Below are positions 39,906 through 48,135 of a stretch of DNA of 64,000 nt, one piece after another. This DNA comes from BOG-908 sp965198825. Lineage in GTDB: Bacteria; Pseudomonadota; Alphaproteobacteria; Acetobacterales; Acetobacteraceae. Each line of letters starts with the position of its first letter. The stretch's first letter is position 1. Both the position numbers and the translations under genes were made by a program. The notes under the pieces are model-generated. The model worked only from the letters and a program-made list of their open reading frames with translations. It was not told where the DNA came from and made no database searches. The stretch covers positions 2,170,001-2,234,000 of the forward strand of contig CBDAQB010000003.1 in assembly GCA_965198825.1 (NCBI GenBank). The letters run 5' to 3'.

Positions 39906-40547
39906 ATGAGATTATTCGGCCGCGGTTCCACCGCACTGTCCACGTCTGCAGTCTTCTCCGGCATCGGCGCAGGTCGCGAGACCGCCGCAGCATCGCCAGC
40001 CGCACCGCCGGCCCCTGCGTCGGCCGCCGCCAACGCGGAAGACGAAACCGACGAGATGCGCGAAAAGCGCGAGAAGGACGAAAAGGCCGCAAAAGAAAAG
40101 AAGGCCGCCGAGTCCGCGAAGAATGATGACGATGACGATGACGAGGATGATGACTGCGACGACGAGGACGAAGAAGGCGACGACGACTCCGACGAAAAGG
40201 ACGTGCGCAAGGGCGAAAAGAAGCAGGCCGTGCGCAGCGCCAGGCTTCGTGAACGCGCCCGCTGTGCCGCCATCTTCGCGCACAAAGGCGCTGACCAGAA
40301 GCTCGATATGGCCGCGCACCTCGCTTTCAACAGCAACATGGGCCGCGACGCTGCCTGCGCGATGCTCGACCGCACCCCGGCTCAGGCCTCGGCCAGCGGC
40401 CTGAAGAACAGCATGGAGCCCCATTCCGGGCGCACACCGGGACCAAACGCCGGCACTGAAGTCTCTACGCAGGCAGCGATCGATGCGCGCTGGGATGCTG
40501 CGATGGAGCGCGCAAAGCCAAGCTCAAGCCGCCAGCGCCGCAAGTAG
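39906..40547 (+). CDS. Scaffold-like protein with acidic stretch
   Basis: The protein has 213 residues. An Ala/Pro-rich start is followed by a very acidic run (about 40118-40200, mostly Asp and Glu). The C-domain ARCAAIFAHKGADQKLDMAA, then AFNSNMGRDAACAMLDRTPA, resembles the tail of S49-protease/scaffold fusions of related prophages. It probably guides capsid assembly as a scaffold (Nu3-like). The real fusion partner ends 260 bases upstream. Confidence 0.65.
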   Translation: MRLFGRGSTALSTSAVFSGIGAGRETAAASPAAPPAPASAAANAEDETDEMREKREKDEKAAKEKKAAESAKNDDDDDDEDDDCDDEDEEGDDDSDEKDVRKGEKKQAVRSARLRERARCAAIFAHKGADQKLDMAAHLAFNSNMGRDAACAMLDRTPAQASASGLKNSMEPHSGRTPGPNAGTEVSTQAAIDARWDAAMERAKPSSSRQRRK

Positions 40548-40599
40548 AGCGCGCGTCACCTCCGAAACATCGACGAGCGATACTTGAAAGGTTAGTAAG

Positions 40600-41502
40600 A
40601 TGGTCAGTCCCGTCCTGAATGAACAATGGTATACCGCAGAGTTCCTGGTCCGGGACCTCGGAACCATGTCCCGTGAAATCATCACGCTGGACAACACGGC
40701 GGGGGCGAGTGACCTCCTCATCCAGGGTGGCACGGTCTTCAGCTTCGCCGCGCTGGCCGCCGCCGTCGTGACCTCGAGCCCGACGAACACCGGCAATGGC
40801 GCTGTCACCAATGCAGCCGCCAACCCGCTGCCGGAGCAGCTCGGCAACTACGTCGTCACCATGACCGACGCCACTCATTTCGGCGTCGTCGGGCCGGATG
40901 GCGACGCGCTCGCCAATGGCGTTGCAGGAACGCCCTACTCCGATGGCATCGCCTTCCAGCTCAACGTGGGCGGCACCGCCTTCGTGGCCGGCGACCACTT
41001 CACCGTCACGATCGCCAACGGCGTGCCGCCGGCGGTGGCTTACGTCGGCACCGGCAACGGCACGCTGACGAACGTCGAGCCGTTCCAGAGCGCCGCGGTC
41101 CTGCAAGGCAACTACATCATCGACTTCACCGGCGCGACGACCTTCAACGTCGAGGCGCCCGATGGCCGCCAGCTCGCGGCTGGCCGGACAGGCGTCGTCT
41201 ACGAGGACGAGGTCACCTTCCTGATTACCGCCGGCGGAACGGCCTATGTTGCCGGCGACCGTATCACCATCGGCTTCGGAGCCGGCACCGGCCGCGCGGT
41301 CCCCTACACCGGGGCGCTGCCGGCTGCCGGCATCGTCTACAACCGCGTCTACGTACCGGCCGGCGGCACATCCAACGCAACCGCCATCATGCGGATGGCC
41401 GAGGTCAACGCTTCGAAGCTGCAGTTTGGCGCCGGCGTGACGCTTGCCGGCATGCAAACCGCCGCCCGCCAACTCAAGCAGCTCGGCATTTCGGCGCGCT
41501 GA
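40600..41502 (+). CDS. Head decoration protein D-like, with two inserted repeats
   Basis: The protein has 300 residues. The start (MVSPVLNEQWYTAEFLVRD) and the end (YNRVYVPAGGTSNATAIMRM, then LKQLGISAR) are gpD-like. Between them lie two tandem homologous modules of about 70 residues, each containing GNYV/GNYI, a (V/A)x(G/A)PDG turn, and GGTAFVAGD/GGTAYVAGD. Plain gpD is about 110 residues, so the extra modules probably project from the capsid as beta domains. It follows the scaffold and precedes the major capsid gene. Confidence 0.85.
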   Translation: MVSPVLNEQWYTAEFLVRDLGTMSREIITLDNTAGASDLLIQGGTVFSFAALAAAVVTSSPTNTGNGAVTNAAANPLPEQLGNYVVTMTDATHFGVVGPDGDALANGVAGTPYSDGIAFQLNVGGTAFVAGDHFTVTIANGVPPAVAYVGTGNGTLTNVEPFQSAAVLQGNYIIDFTGATTFNVEAPDGRQLAAGRTGVVYEDEVTFLITAGGTAYVAGDRITIGFGAGTGRAVPYTGALPAAGIVYNRVYVPAGGTSNATAIMRMAEVNASKLQFGAGVTLAGMQTAARQLKQLGISAR

Positions 41503-41548
41503 GCCTTTTCACCCGCGCTTAGCGCCAACCTGACACCGGAGCAGTAGC

Positions 41549-42589
41549 ATGATTTCGATGAACGTCTTCCGCCAGGATGCTTTCTCCGGCGTCACCCTCA
41601 CCCGCCAGGTCAACAAGGATCCCTATGTCCCGACGCTGCTCGGCGACATGGATATCTTCGAGGATATGCCGATCGCCACGACGGCGGTGCAGATCGACAT
41701 GCGCCAGAACGTCCTGTCGCTCATTCCGACCACGCCGCGCGGCGCTCCGCTGCCGCAGCTTATCGATACGAAGCGCCAGGCGAGGTATTTCGACTGCCCG
41801 CGCCTGGCGAAGGAAGACACGCTCTTTGCCAGTTCGATCCAGAACGTGCGTGATGAAAACGGCGACGGGCTCGATCTGAAGACCGTCGAGACCGAGGTAG
41901 CACGGCGCTTGCTTCATCTGAAGCGGGACATGAACCTCACCTGGGAAAACCATCGCCTCGGCGCCGTGCAAGGCGTCGTGCTCGATGCGGACGGGGCCAC
42001 GGTGATCCGCAACTGGTATGCCGAGTTCGGCATCGCCATGCCGAACGACATCGGCTTCGACCTCCTCAACACGTTGAACAAGCCGGCGGGATACTTCATC
42101 ACCTCCTGCAACAACGTCGTGCGCGCCATGAAGCGTGCCGGCCAGGGTGCCTTCGTGGAAAACGTCACCGAGGTCCACGCGCTGTGCGGCGACGCCTTCT
42201 ACGACGCTATCGTGCAGCACCCGGAAGTCGTGCGCACCTACGCGAACTGGACGGCTGCCGTCGCTCTGCGCGAAGGCCACACCTTCGACGCGTTCTACTT
42301 CGGCGGCATCTACTGGCACAACTATCGCGGCACCGACGACAATTCGACCGTCGCCATTCCCACCAACTACGCCCGCTTCTTTCCCGTCAAGGCCTACGAG
42401 ACTTTCGACGTGGCATGGGCGCCTGGTGAGGGCATGGACGATGTCAACCGGCTCGGCGAGCCTCTCAAGGTGATCGTCGATATCGATCCCTCAAGCGAAA
42501 AGGCTTGGGTGAACCTCAAGATGAAGTCCTACCCGCTCTTTATCTGCAAACGTCCCGAGATGCTGCTTCGCGGCCATCTCGGCGTCTGA
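41549..42589 (+). CDS. Major capsid protein, lambda gpE family
   Basis: The protein has 346 residues. The family pattern is visible: VNKDPYVPTLLGDMDIFED at the N-terminus, IQNVRDENGDG, and the C-terminal FPVKAYETFDVAWAPGEGMD. It forms the HK97-fold icosahedral shell. It lies directly after the decoration protein, as in lambda. Confidence 0.93.
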   Translation: MISMNVFRQDAFSGVTLTRQVNKDPYVPTLLGDMDIFEDMPIATTAVQIDMRQNVLSLIPTTPRGAPLPQLIDTKRQARYFDCPRLAKEDTLFASSIQNVRDENGDGLDLKTVETEVARRLLHLKRDMNLTWENHRLGAVQGVVLDADGATVIRNWYAEFGIAMPNDIGFDLLNTLNKPAGYFITSCNNVVRAMKRAGQGAFVENVTEVHALCGDAFYDAIVQHPEVVRTYANWTAAVALREGHTFDAFYFGGIYWHNYRGTDDNSTVAIPTNYARFFPVKAYETFDVAWAPGEGMDDVNRLGEPLKVIVDIDPSSEKAWVNLKMKSYPLFICKRPEMLLRGHLGV

Positions 42590-42634
42590 TTGTAGCCCGT
42601 CGGCACCCTCGCACCCAGACGACAGGACTTTTCC

Positions 42635-42874
42635 ATGGAAACCAAGCGGGTTTACGCGAAGGGCGATCTCTACATGGGGATCGGCCACGCGCCACATCCC
42701 ACCGGCACGGGCTTCGAGCTTCCCGCCCATCAGGCCGCCCAGTGGGTCGAGGACGGCCTGGTGACGTTCGAGCATCCTCATGCCGTCAAGCGCGACGTTC
42801 CAGAGGCCGAAGCCGCGGCGGTCGACCATGGGGACGCTGAAAAGCCAGCGGTCGAGCACACCGAAGCCGCATGA
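42635..42874 (+). CDS. Small hypothetical protein after capsid
   Basis: The protein has 79 residues: a beta-rich beginning (RVYAKGDLYMGIGHAPHPTG) and an acidic, Ala/Glu-rich tail. The stop overlaps the next ATG. It is possibly a head-tail connector accessory like lambda FI; no secure family. Confidence 0.5.
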   Translation: METKRVYAKGDLYMGIGHAPHPTGTGFELPAHQAAQWVEDGLVTFEHPHAVKRDVPEAEAAAVDHGDAEKPAVEHTEAA

Positions 42875-43227
42875 TCGACTTCGATAAGCTCGTCGTCGGG
42901 CCCTGCATGGGCACGTTCGGCGAGCCGGTGCTTTTCCAGCCAAAAAACGGCCAGCCGGTGTCGATCACGGCCATTTTCCAGGAGAGGCAGCTTGTGACCC
43001 GCTTCTCCGGCGGTGACGAAGTGCAGGACGAAAAGACGATCCTTGGCGTCCAGGCGAGCCAGTTTCCCAATGCGACGCCGGAGCAAGGCGATATCCTGAT
43101 CATTCGCAATCGGCTCTGGCAGGTGCGCGACGCGCTCGCCGACGGCGTCGGCCACATCGACCTCGAAATCAGCCTCGCCGACGACAACCAGGCCAACCTC
43201 ACGCCCTCTCAGCCGACCTATTCGTGA
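42871..43227 (+). CDS. Head-tail joining protein (gpFII-like)
   Basis: The protein has 118 residues. The pattern NGQPVSITAIFQERQLV ... GDILIIRNRLWQVRDALADG matches the small beta-barrel gpFII/Phage_attach group that joins head and tail. The position after the major capsid gene agrees. It overlaps both neighbours by four bases. Confidence 0.65.
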   Translation: MIDFDKLVVGPCMGTFGEPVLFQPKNGQPVSITAIFQERQLVTRFSGGDEVQDEKTILGVQASQFPNATPEQGDILIIRNRLWQVRDALADGVGHIDLEISLADDNQANLTPSQPTYS

Positions 43228-43835
43228 GCGACACCGCTTTCGCGTCGTTGCCACGCGGCACCCGGCTGCGTATCGCGGCCAAGGCCGTGCTCGCCGCGGC
43301 GGTGCCGCTCGTCGAGGGGCGTGTCTTCCTCGACCGGCAGGATCCTGTGCAGCTGGAAGACTACCCCTGTTTGCTAGTATTTAGCACAGAGCGACGCGAC
43401 ACTATCGGTGCCGCTGGCGGTCCACCCATCTTCAAAGTGGGCTACACGCTGCGCATTCAGGGCATGGTGATCGCGGCCGATGCAGACCGCGCCACGATCC
43501 TTTGCGACCAGCTTCGCCAGGCCGCGCTCGACGGACTGATGAGCGACCCGATCTGGCCGGGCCTGGTCGAAAGCGTATCCAGCGTCGAAGAAAAGCGCGT
43601 CTACGGCGAGAACGGCGGCCGGAAGATCGAAGAATTCATGATCGACGTCAGCACGGCCTGGCGCGACCGCTACACGCCGGACAACACCACACCGCTTCTC
43701 GCTGGTGGCCAGCCCGCCGGCCTTCGCACAGTCGCGGTGCCGCTCAAGACGATCGTCAACACCGAGCAGCTCGGCACGGACGATCAAGGCCACAAAACGC
43801 TTTTCGTCGTCGATACCTCGCTTCCGCAAGCGTGA
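43224..43835 (+). CDS. Tail terminator/completion-like protein
   Basis: The protein has 203 residues with a GTG start in a GTGA overlap. The first half (LRIAAKAVLAAAVPLVEGRV, then PCLLVFSTERRD and GYTLRIQGMVIAADADRATI) resembles gpU-type tail terminators. It extends with an extra C-terminal domain of about 50 residues. It sits directly before the sheath gene. The role is inferred. Confidence 0.55.
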   Translation: MSDTAFASLPRGTRLRIAAKAVLAAAVPLVEGRVFLDRQDPVQLEDYPCLLVFSTERRDTIGAAGGPPIFKVGYTLRIQGMVIAADADRATILCDQLRQAALDGLMSDPIWPGLVESVSSVEEKRVYGENGGRKIEEFMIDVSTAWRDRYTPDNTTPLLAGGQPAGLRTVAVPLKTIVNTEQLGTDDQGHKTLFVVDTSLPQA

Positions 43836-43858
43836 TTCAAGATCCTGGGGACTGATCC

Positions 43859-45379
43859 ATGGCCGCCATCGTCCAGAGCAACATCCTCTATCCGCTTGAC
43901 CAGATCGCCTTCGATAACAGTCAGGCGGGCGTCAATCAGGCCGCCAAACCGACCTGGATCGTCGGACAGACGGTGACTGTTCAGCCTCTGGTGCCCGTTG
44001 GAGTTGCCTCCATCAGCCAGGCCAGGAACCTGTTCGGCACCGGCTCCATGCTGGCCCTCATGTTTGAGGCCTATTTCAACAACGACAGCACTGGGCCGAT
44101 CTATTGCCTGCCCGTCGCTGATGCGGCCGGCGCTACGAAGGCCGCTGGAACCATGGCCATCACCGGCCCGGCGACCGCGAACGGCACCCTCAACATCGCT
44201 GTCACCGGTGTGCTTGCGCCTGTCGGCGTGAGCGCCGGAGATACCCCGACCGTCATGGCCGCGAACGCGGCTGCCGCCGTCAACGCGAACCCGAACCTTC
44301 CGGTCGTCGCCACGTCGGCGACCGGAACGCTGACGTTGACCGCGAAAAACGGCGGCACGCTCGGCAATATGATCGATCTGCGCATCAATCCGCTCGGGAT
44401 CTCCGGCGGTCAGGTGTTGCCGGCCGGCGTCGCGGTCGCGGTCACTGCCATGACCGGCGGTGCCACGGATCCTCAGCTTTCCGCGGGCGCTGTGAACCTC
44501 GCAGGCATCCTCGGCGACCTGCCGATGCGCTTTCTGGTCCACCCCTACACGGACACGCCGAACCTCACGGCTGTCGCCCTCGTCATGGCGTTCTCTGGCG
44601 GCCGCTGGGACGCAACGCGCAAGACCTGGGGCCACGCCTTCTCTGCCCACTCCGACACTTTCGCCAACCTTGTCACCTTTGGCACAGGGCTCGGTGCCAA
44701 CGAAAACGATCCACACACTTCGATTTTCGCCTACGAGCCGGCCTCTCCGACCTGGGAGCCGGTTGCCGCGGCAATCTGGGCTGGCGCCATGGCTCCAAGC
44801 CTGCGGACGCAGCCAAACCGCCCGGTGCAATCGCTCGCTTTGAACGGCTTCACGGCGCCTCCCAACGCAGGCGCCCAGTTCACTAAGGCAGGCTGGCAAA
44901 CTCTGCTTGGTCTTGGTTTGGGACTTGCCAAATACGGCACTGGAACGCCGACGATCCTTCGCGCGGTCACAACTTACCAGTTCAACAGCTTTGGGCAGGC
45001 TGATCAGAGCTATTTCGACACCGAGGATTTGTTCCTTCTCGCCGAAATCGGCGATCGCATCGAAGCGATGAACACGCAGCAGTTCTCGCGCAGCTTGGTA
45101 GCAGACACTGGAACAAAGTTTGGTCCGGGCCTGCCGATCGTCACGCCTGCGACATACCGCGCCAGCCTCCTCGCCCTCTACCTCGTCATGCAAAATGACG
45201 GCCTGGTGGAGGATGCTGATGCGATGCTGGCGGCGACGGTGGTGAGCCGGAACGCCAACAACCCCAGCGAGCTCGACGCGCTTTTTGCGCCGTTCCTCGT
45301 CGTCGGGCTGCGCCAGATCGGCGTGACGATCCAATTCCGCAAATACTCGGCGGCGGCCGCCGCGGCATTCGGAGGCTAG
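43859..45379 (+). CDS. Contractile tail sheath protein (Mu gpL type)
   Basis: The protein has 506 residues. The early part has a Mu-sheath-like AARNLFGTGSMLALM region (read QARNLFG), an inserted beta domain around residues 85-200, and the conserved C-half AVTTYQFNSFGQADQSYFDT and LFAPFLVVGLRQIGV. It forms the contracting outer tube. Its presence shows a myovirus tail after a lambda-type head. The tube gene follows three bases later. Confidence 0.93.
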   Translation: MAAIVQSNILYPLDQIAFDNSQAGVNQAAKPTWIVGQTVTVQPLVPVGVASISQARNLFGTGSMLALMFEAYFNNDSTGPIYCLPVADAAGATKAAGTMAITGPATANGTLNIAVTGVLAPVGVSAGDTPTVMAANAAAAVNANPNLPVVATSATGTLTLTAKNGGTLGNMIDLRINPLGISGGQVLPAGVAVAVTAMTGGATDPQLSAGAVNLAGILGDLPMRFLVHPYTDTPNLTAVALVMAFSGGRWDATRKTWGHAFSAHSDTFANLVTFGTGLGANENDPHTSIFAYEPASPTWEPVAAAIWAGAMAPSLRTQPNRPVQSLALNGFTAPPNAGAQFTKAGWQTLLGLGLGLAKYGTGTPTILRAVTTYQFNSFGQADQSYFDTEDLFLLAEIGDRIEAMNTQQFSRSLVADTGTKFGPGLPIVTPATYRASLLALYLVMQNDGLVEDADAMLAATVVSRNANNPSELDALFAPFLVVGLRQIGVTIQFRKYSAAAAAAFGG

Positions 45380-45382
45380 ACC

Positions 45383-45754
45383 ATGGCTCTTTCGAACTAT
45401 CTGGGCGGAACGCTCAACTTCAAGATCGACGGCGCGCAGTATCGCGTCGCGGGATCTTTCCGCTACAGCATGGGCGGCAAGCAGCGCACCGCCAAGAACG
45501 GCCCCGACGGCACGCTCGGATTCATCACAACCTACAAGGAGCCGATGATCGACAGCGAGCTGGTCGCAGATGGTACGATCACGCAGCAGCAGCTCCGTCA
45601 GATCACAAACAGCACCCTGACTGTCGAGCTCGACAACGGCATCACCGTTCTGCTCGCGAACGCCTGGCAGGAAGGGGATATCGAGACGGATGCCGTGGAG
45701 GCGAAGATGGGCGTCAAGTTCGCCGGCCTGTCGGCCCAGGAACTGACCTCTTAA
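45383..45754 (+). CDS. Tail tube protein (Mu gpM type)
   Basis: The protein has 123 residues: GTLNFKIDGAQYRVAGSFRY at the N-terminus, RTAKNGPDG in the loop, ITQQQLRQITNSTLTVELDNG, and an end (EAKMGVKFAGLSAQELTS) like the Mu tube proteins. It polymerises inside the sheath. The gene order sheath-tube-chaperone-tape measure is canonical. Confidence 0.9.
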   Translation: MALSNYLGGTLNFKIDGAQYRVAGSFRYSMGGKQRTAKNGPDGTLGFITTYKEPMIDSELVADGTITQQQLRQITNSTLTVELDNGITVLLANAWQEGDIETDAVEAKMGVKFAGLSAQELTS

Positions 45755-45770
45755 GCCGCAAGGAAGCATC

Positions 45771-46121
45771 ATGTCGCGCGACGCCGTCACGATTTCGCTC
45801 TTCGAGCCTGTTCAGGCTCATGGCGAAAAGATCGAAGAGCTTATCTTGCGGCCGCCCACAGGCAAAGACATCCTTGCCTCCGGCTACCCCTACAGCATGG
45901 AGCGAAACCCGCGTACCGGCGCCATCACCGAAGTGGTGCATTTTCCGTCCGCTCGGTTGCTTCTGTCCACGATGGCGCAAGTGCCCGCCTCGACGATCGA
46001 CATGCTGCAGGCGGTGGACATCATGGGCGCCATGGAGGTGCTGAAAGCCTTTTTTTTCTACGCGCCCCAGCGGAGATCGTCGCAGACATCCTCACCTGGG
46101 GGCGCTGGGCTGGAGACATAG
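45771..46121 (+). CDS. Tail assembly chaperone, short form
   Basis: The protein has 116 residues. The N-part (VTISLFEPVQAHGEKIEELI, LRPPTGKDILASGYPYSM) matches Mu gp41/P2 gpE-like assembly proteins. The last 20 residues after the T8 run are low-complexity (QRRSSQTSSPGG), as expected for a product meant to be shared with a frameshifted form. It binds the tape-measure protein during tail assembly. Confidence 0.85.
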   Translation: MSRDAVTISLFEPVQAHGEKIEELILRPPTGKDILASGYPYSMERNPRTGAITEVVHFPSARLLLSTMAQVPASTIDMLQAVDIMGAMEVLKAFFFYAPQRRSSQTSSPGGAGLET

Positions 46122-46213
46122 GCTTCGCCTTTTCGCTGCCTCTCGACCAGCTCGGCGACTTCGCCCGTGCTGCCGCCATGATCGCAAAGCGGGAAGCTAA
46201 GCCAAATGGCTGA
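45771..46213 (+). CDS. Tail assembly chaperone, -1 frameshift long form
   Basis: The run of eight T (46050-46057) contains the slippery heptamer T-TTT-TTC at 46052-46058. A -1 shift there leads into a 51-codon frame with sensible coding (LRAPAEIVADILTWGRWAGD, then LPLDQLGDFARAAAMI) ending at the TGA at 46211. The fused product would have about 147 residues. This matches the E/E+E' and G/GT strategy of long-tailed phages. The frame ends eight bases inside the tape-measure gene. Confidence 0.8.
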
Positions 46214-48125
46214 AAATGAGGTTTTCCACGCCGTCATCGCCGCCAGCGACGACGCCAGCCACACGATCGATCAAATCAAGGCCAAGCTGCACGGCCTAGG
46301 CCTCGAAGCCGCCCATACGGGCGAGATGACGGAGCATCTTCACCATCCGCATGTGTTCGCCGCGCTCAGCGAGCACGTCGACCTGGTCCACGAGCATTTC
46401 GGCCACCTGCACGCCTCCATCGGCGAAGTCGGCGGTTCGATCGCCGAACTGATCCCGCAATTCGCGGCCTTTGCGGCCATCGGCTCCGTCGCTGCCGTCT
46501 TCGAGACCGTTGAGCACACCGCTGAAGCCTACGGCGAACTCGCCCATACTGCGCAGTCTCTTGGTCTTGCTACCGAGCAGCTGCACGAGCTCAACCTCGT
46601 CGCCAAGCTGACCGACACGTCTGTCGAAGCGATGGACAAGGGTTTCTCCAAGCTCAACCGCACCATCGCAGACGCGTCGGCGGGCAAAAACAAGGACGCT
46701 GCGGCACTCTTCAGCCACGTCGGCATCGCCTTGCGCGACGGCAATGGTCACCTGCGCAGTGCTAACGACCTTTTTCCACTCCTCGCCAACGCCTTTGCCC
46801 ATACCAGCGACGCGGCGATGCGCACCCGCATGTCGTTCGCCCTGTTCGGTCGCGGCGGCGCTGAGCTGATACCGATGCTGATGCGTGGACAGAAGGGCAT
46901 CGAGGAGCTGCAGCGCGAGGCGCGATCTTTCGGCGTCGACATGTCGGCTTATGGTGAAGGCCTCGAAGCCTACAACGATTCGATGCATCACCTGACGATC
47001 GCGACAGGTGGCTTCACTGAGATGTTGGGCGGCAAGCTGGCCCCGGTGCTGCGGCCACTCATCGACGAGGCTGCTGACCTCGTCGTCGCAAACAGGGAAT
47101 GGATCACCGGCGACATCGCTGAAGGTGTCAAAGAGTTCTCCGGTTGGCTGCAGCATGTGCCCTGGCACCAGGTCGGCACCGAACTGCGGGACGCAGGCAA
47201 GGAAGCACGCCACTTCATCGACGACCTCGGCGGCGTCAAGGTGGTTGCTGAAGTGCTTGGCGGCGTGCTCGCCTTCAAAGGATTGAAGTTTCTAGCCGAG
47301 CCTATCCTGGACGCGGCGAAATTCGGCCTGGCGCTTGGTAATCTCGTCCTCAAGCTGACGACCGAGTTGGTGCCGGCTTGGGCAAAGGTCGGAACGGCAG
47401 CCGAAGTGGCTGGCGCAAAGGAGTTGGCGGCTGCCGAAGCGCCTGGTGCTGCGGCAATCGCCGGCGGCAGCAAGCTGGCGAAGGTCGCAACCGTCGCCGG
47501 CGAGGCTGGCCTAGGCGCTGCGGAAGGTGGCGTTGCGGTTGCGGCGGCAGGCGAAGGCGCCGCGGTCATCGCCGGCAGTTCCGTCGCAGCCGCGTTAGAG
47601 CTGATCCCGCCGGTCCTGATCGGCACGCTGGCGATCGCCGCACTCGCCGCGAGCGGCGCTTCCCTCGCGGTGTTCCTCCGAGAGCATTTCGGCGGCGCTC
47701 CGGTCGATGCGGAGCATCCCAGCCTCCACGTCGTCACTCACGCGGCCATCGCGAACCGGGAGCTCGTGGCGGACCGTGGCTCCGAGCTCGCCGCGCAGCA
47801 GCGCACCGCTGCCCGCCTCGCCAACCGCTCCTACTCTACCGGAGGCCTTGCTCGCACCGTCGATGCTTTCGTAAACAGCCCGGGCAATCTCGCCACGCCG
47901 GACGATTACGGCCTGCCGTTTGCCGGCTCGCCGCTGCCGCCGCCGCCTTCCGCCACCCGGTCGCCCGCGCCAGCAGCCGATGTCACTGGTGAGGTCAAAA
48001 TCTCGATCGATTTTACCAACGCGCCGCCCGGAACGACGACCTCCGCGGCCGTGACGGGAAGCCCTCTCATCAGCCCGCGTATCAACACCGGCCGGGCCTG
48101 GGATCTCGATCCATTTGCTTCGTGA
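46206..48125 (+). CDS. Tape-measure protein
   Basis: The protein has 639 residues. A helical coiled-coil N-part rich in His (GEMTEHLHHPHVFAALSEHV) is followed by LGLATEQLHELNLVAKLTDT. Hydrophobic/Gly-Ala membrane-like segments lie at about 390-490 (VAAALELIPPVLIGTLAIAA), with a Pro-rich end. It sets tail length; at this size the tail would be short for a myovirus. It follows the frameshifted chaperone directly. Confidence 0.88.
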   Translation: MAENEVFHAVIAASDDASHTIDQIKAKLHGLGLEAAHTGEMTEHLHHPHVFAALSEHVDLVHEHFGHLHASIGEVGGSIAELIPQFAAFAAIGSVAAVFETVEHTAEAYGELAHTAQSLGLATEQLHELNLVAKLTDTSVEAMDKGFSKLNRTIADASAGKNKDAAALFSHVGIALRDGNGHLRSANDLFPLLANAFAHTSDAAMRTRMSFALFGRGGAELIPMLMRGQKGIEELQREARSFGVDMSAYGEGLEAYNDSMHHLTIATGGFTEMLGGKLAPVLRPLIDEAADLVVANREWITGDIAEGVKEFSGWLQHVPWHQVGTELRDAGKEARHFIDDLGGVKVVAEVLGGVLAFKGLKFLAEPILDAAKFGLALGNLVLKLTTELVPAWAKVGTAAEVAGAKELAAAEAPGAAAIAGGSKLAKVATVAGEAGLGAAEGGVAVAAAGEGAAVIAGSSVAAALELIPPVLIGTLAIAALAASGASLAVFLREHFGGAPVDAEHPSLHVVTHAAIANRELVADRGSELAAQQRTAARLANRSYSTGGLARTVDAFVNSPGNLATPDDYGLPFAGSPLPPPPSATRSPAPAADVTGEVKISIDFTNAPPGTTTSAAVTGSPLISPRINTGRAWDLDPFAS

Positions 48126-48135
48126 AGGCTGAGGC

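Noticed and set aside
43784..45790. Long antisense frame of 668 codons opposite the sheath and tube genes
   Set aside because: It mirrors the G/C-rich third positions of the real genes and its composition (runs of Arg, Gly, His) is not protein-like.
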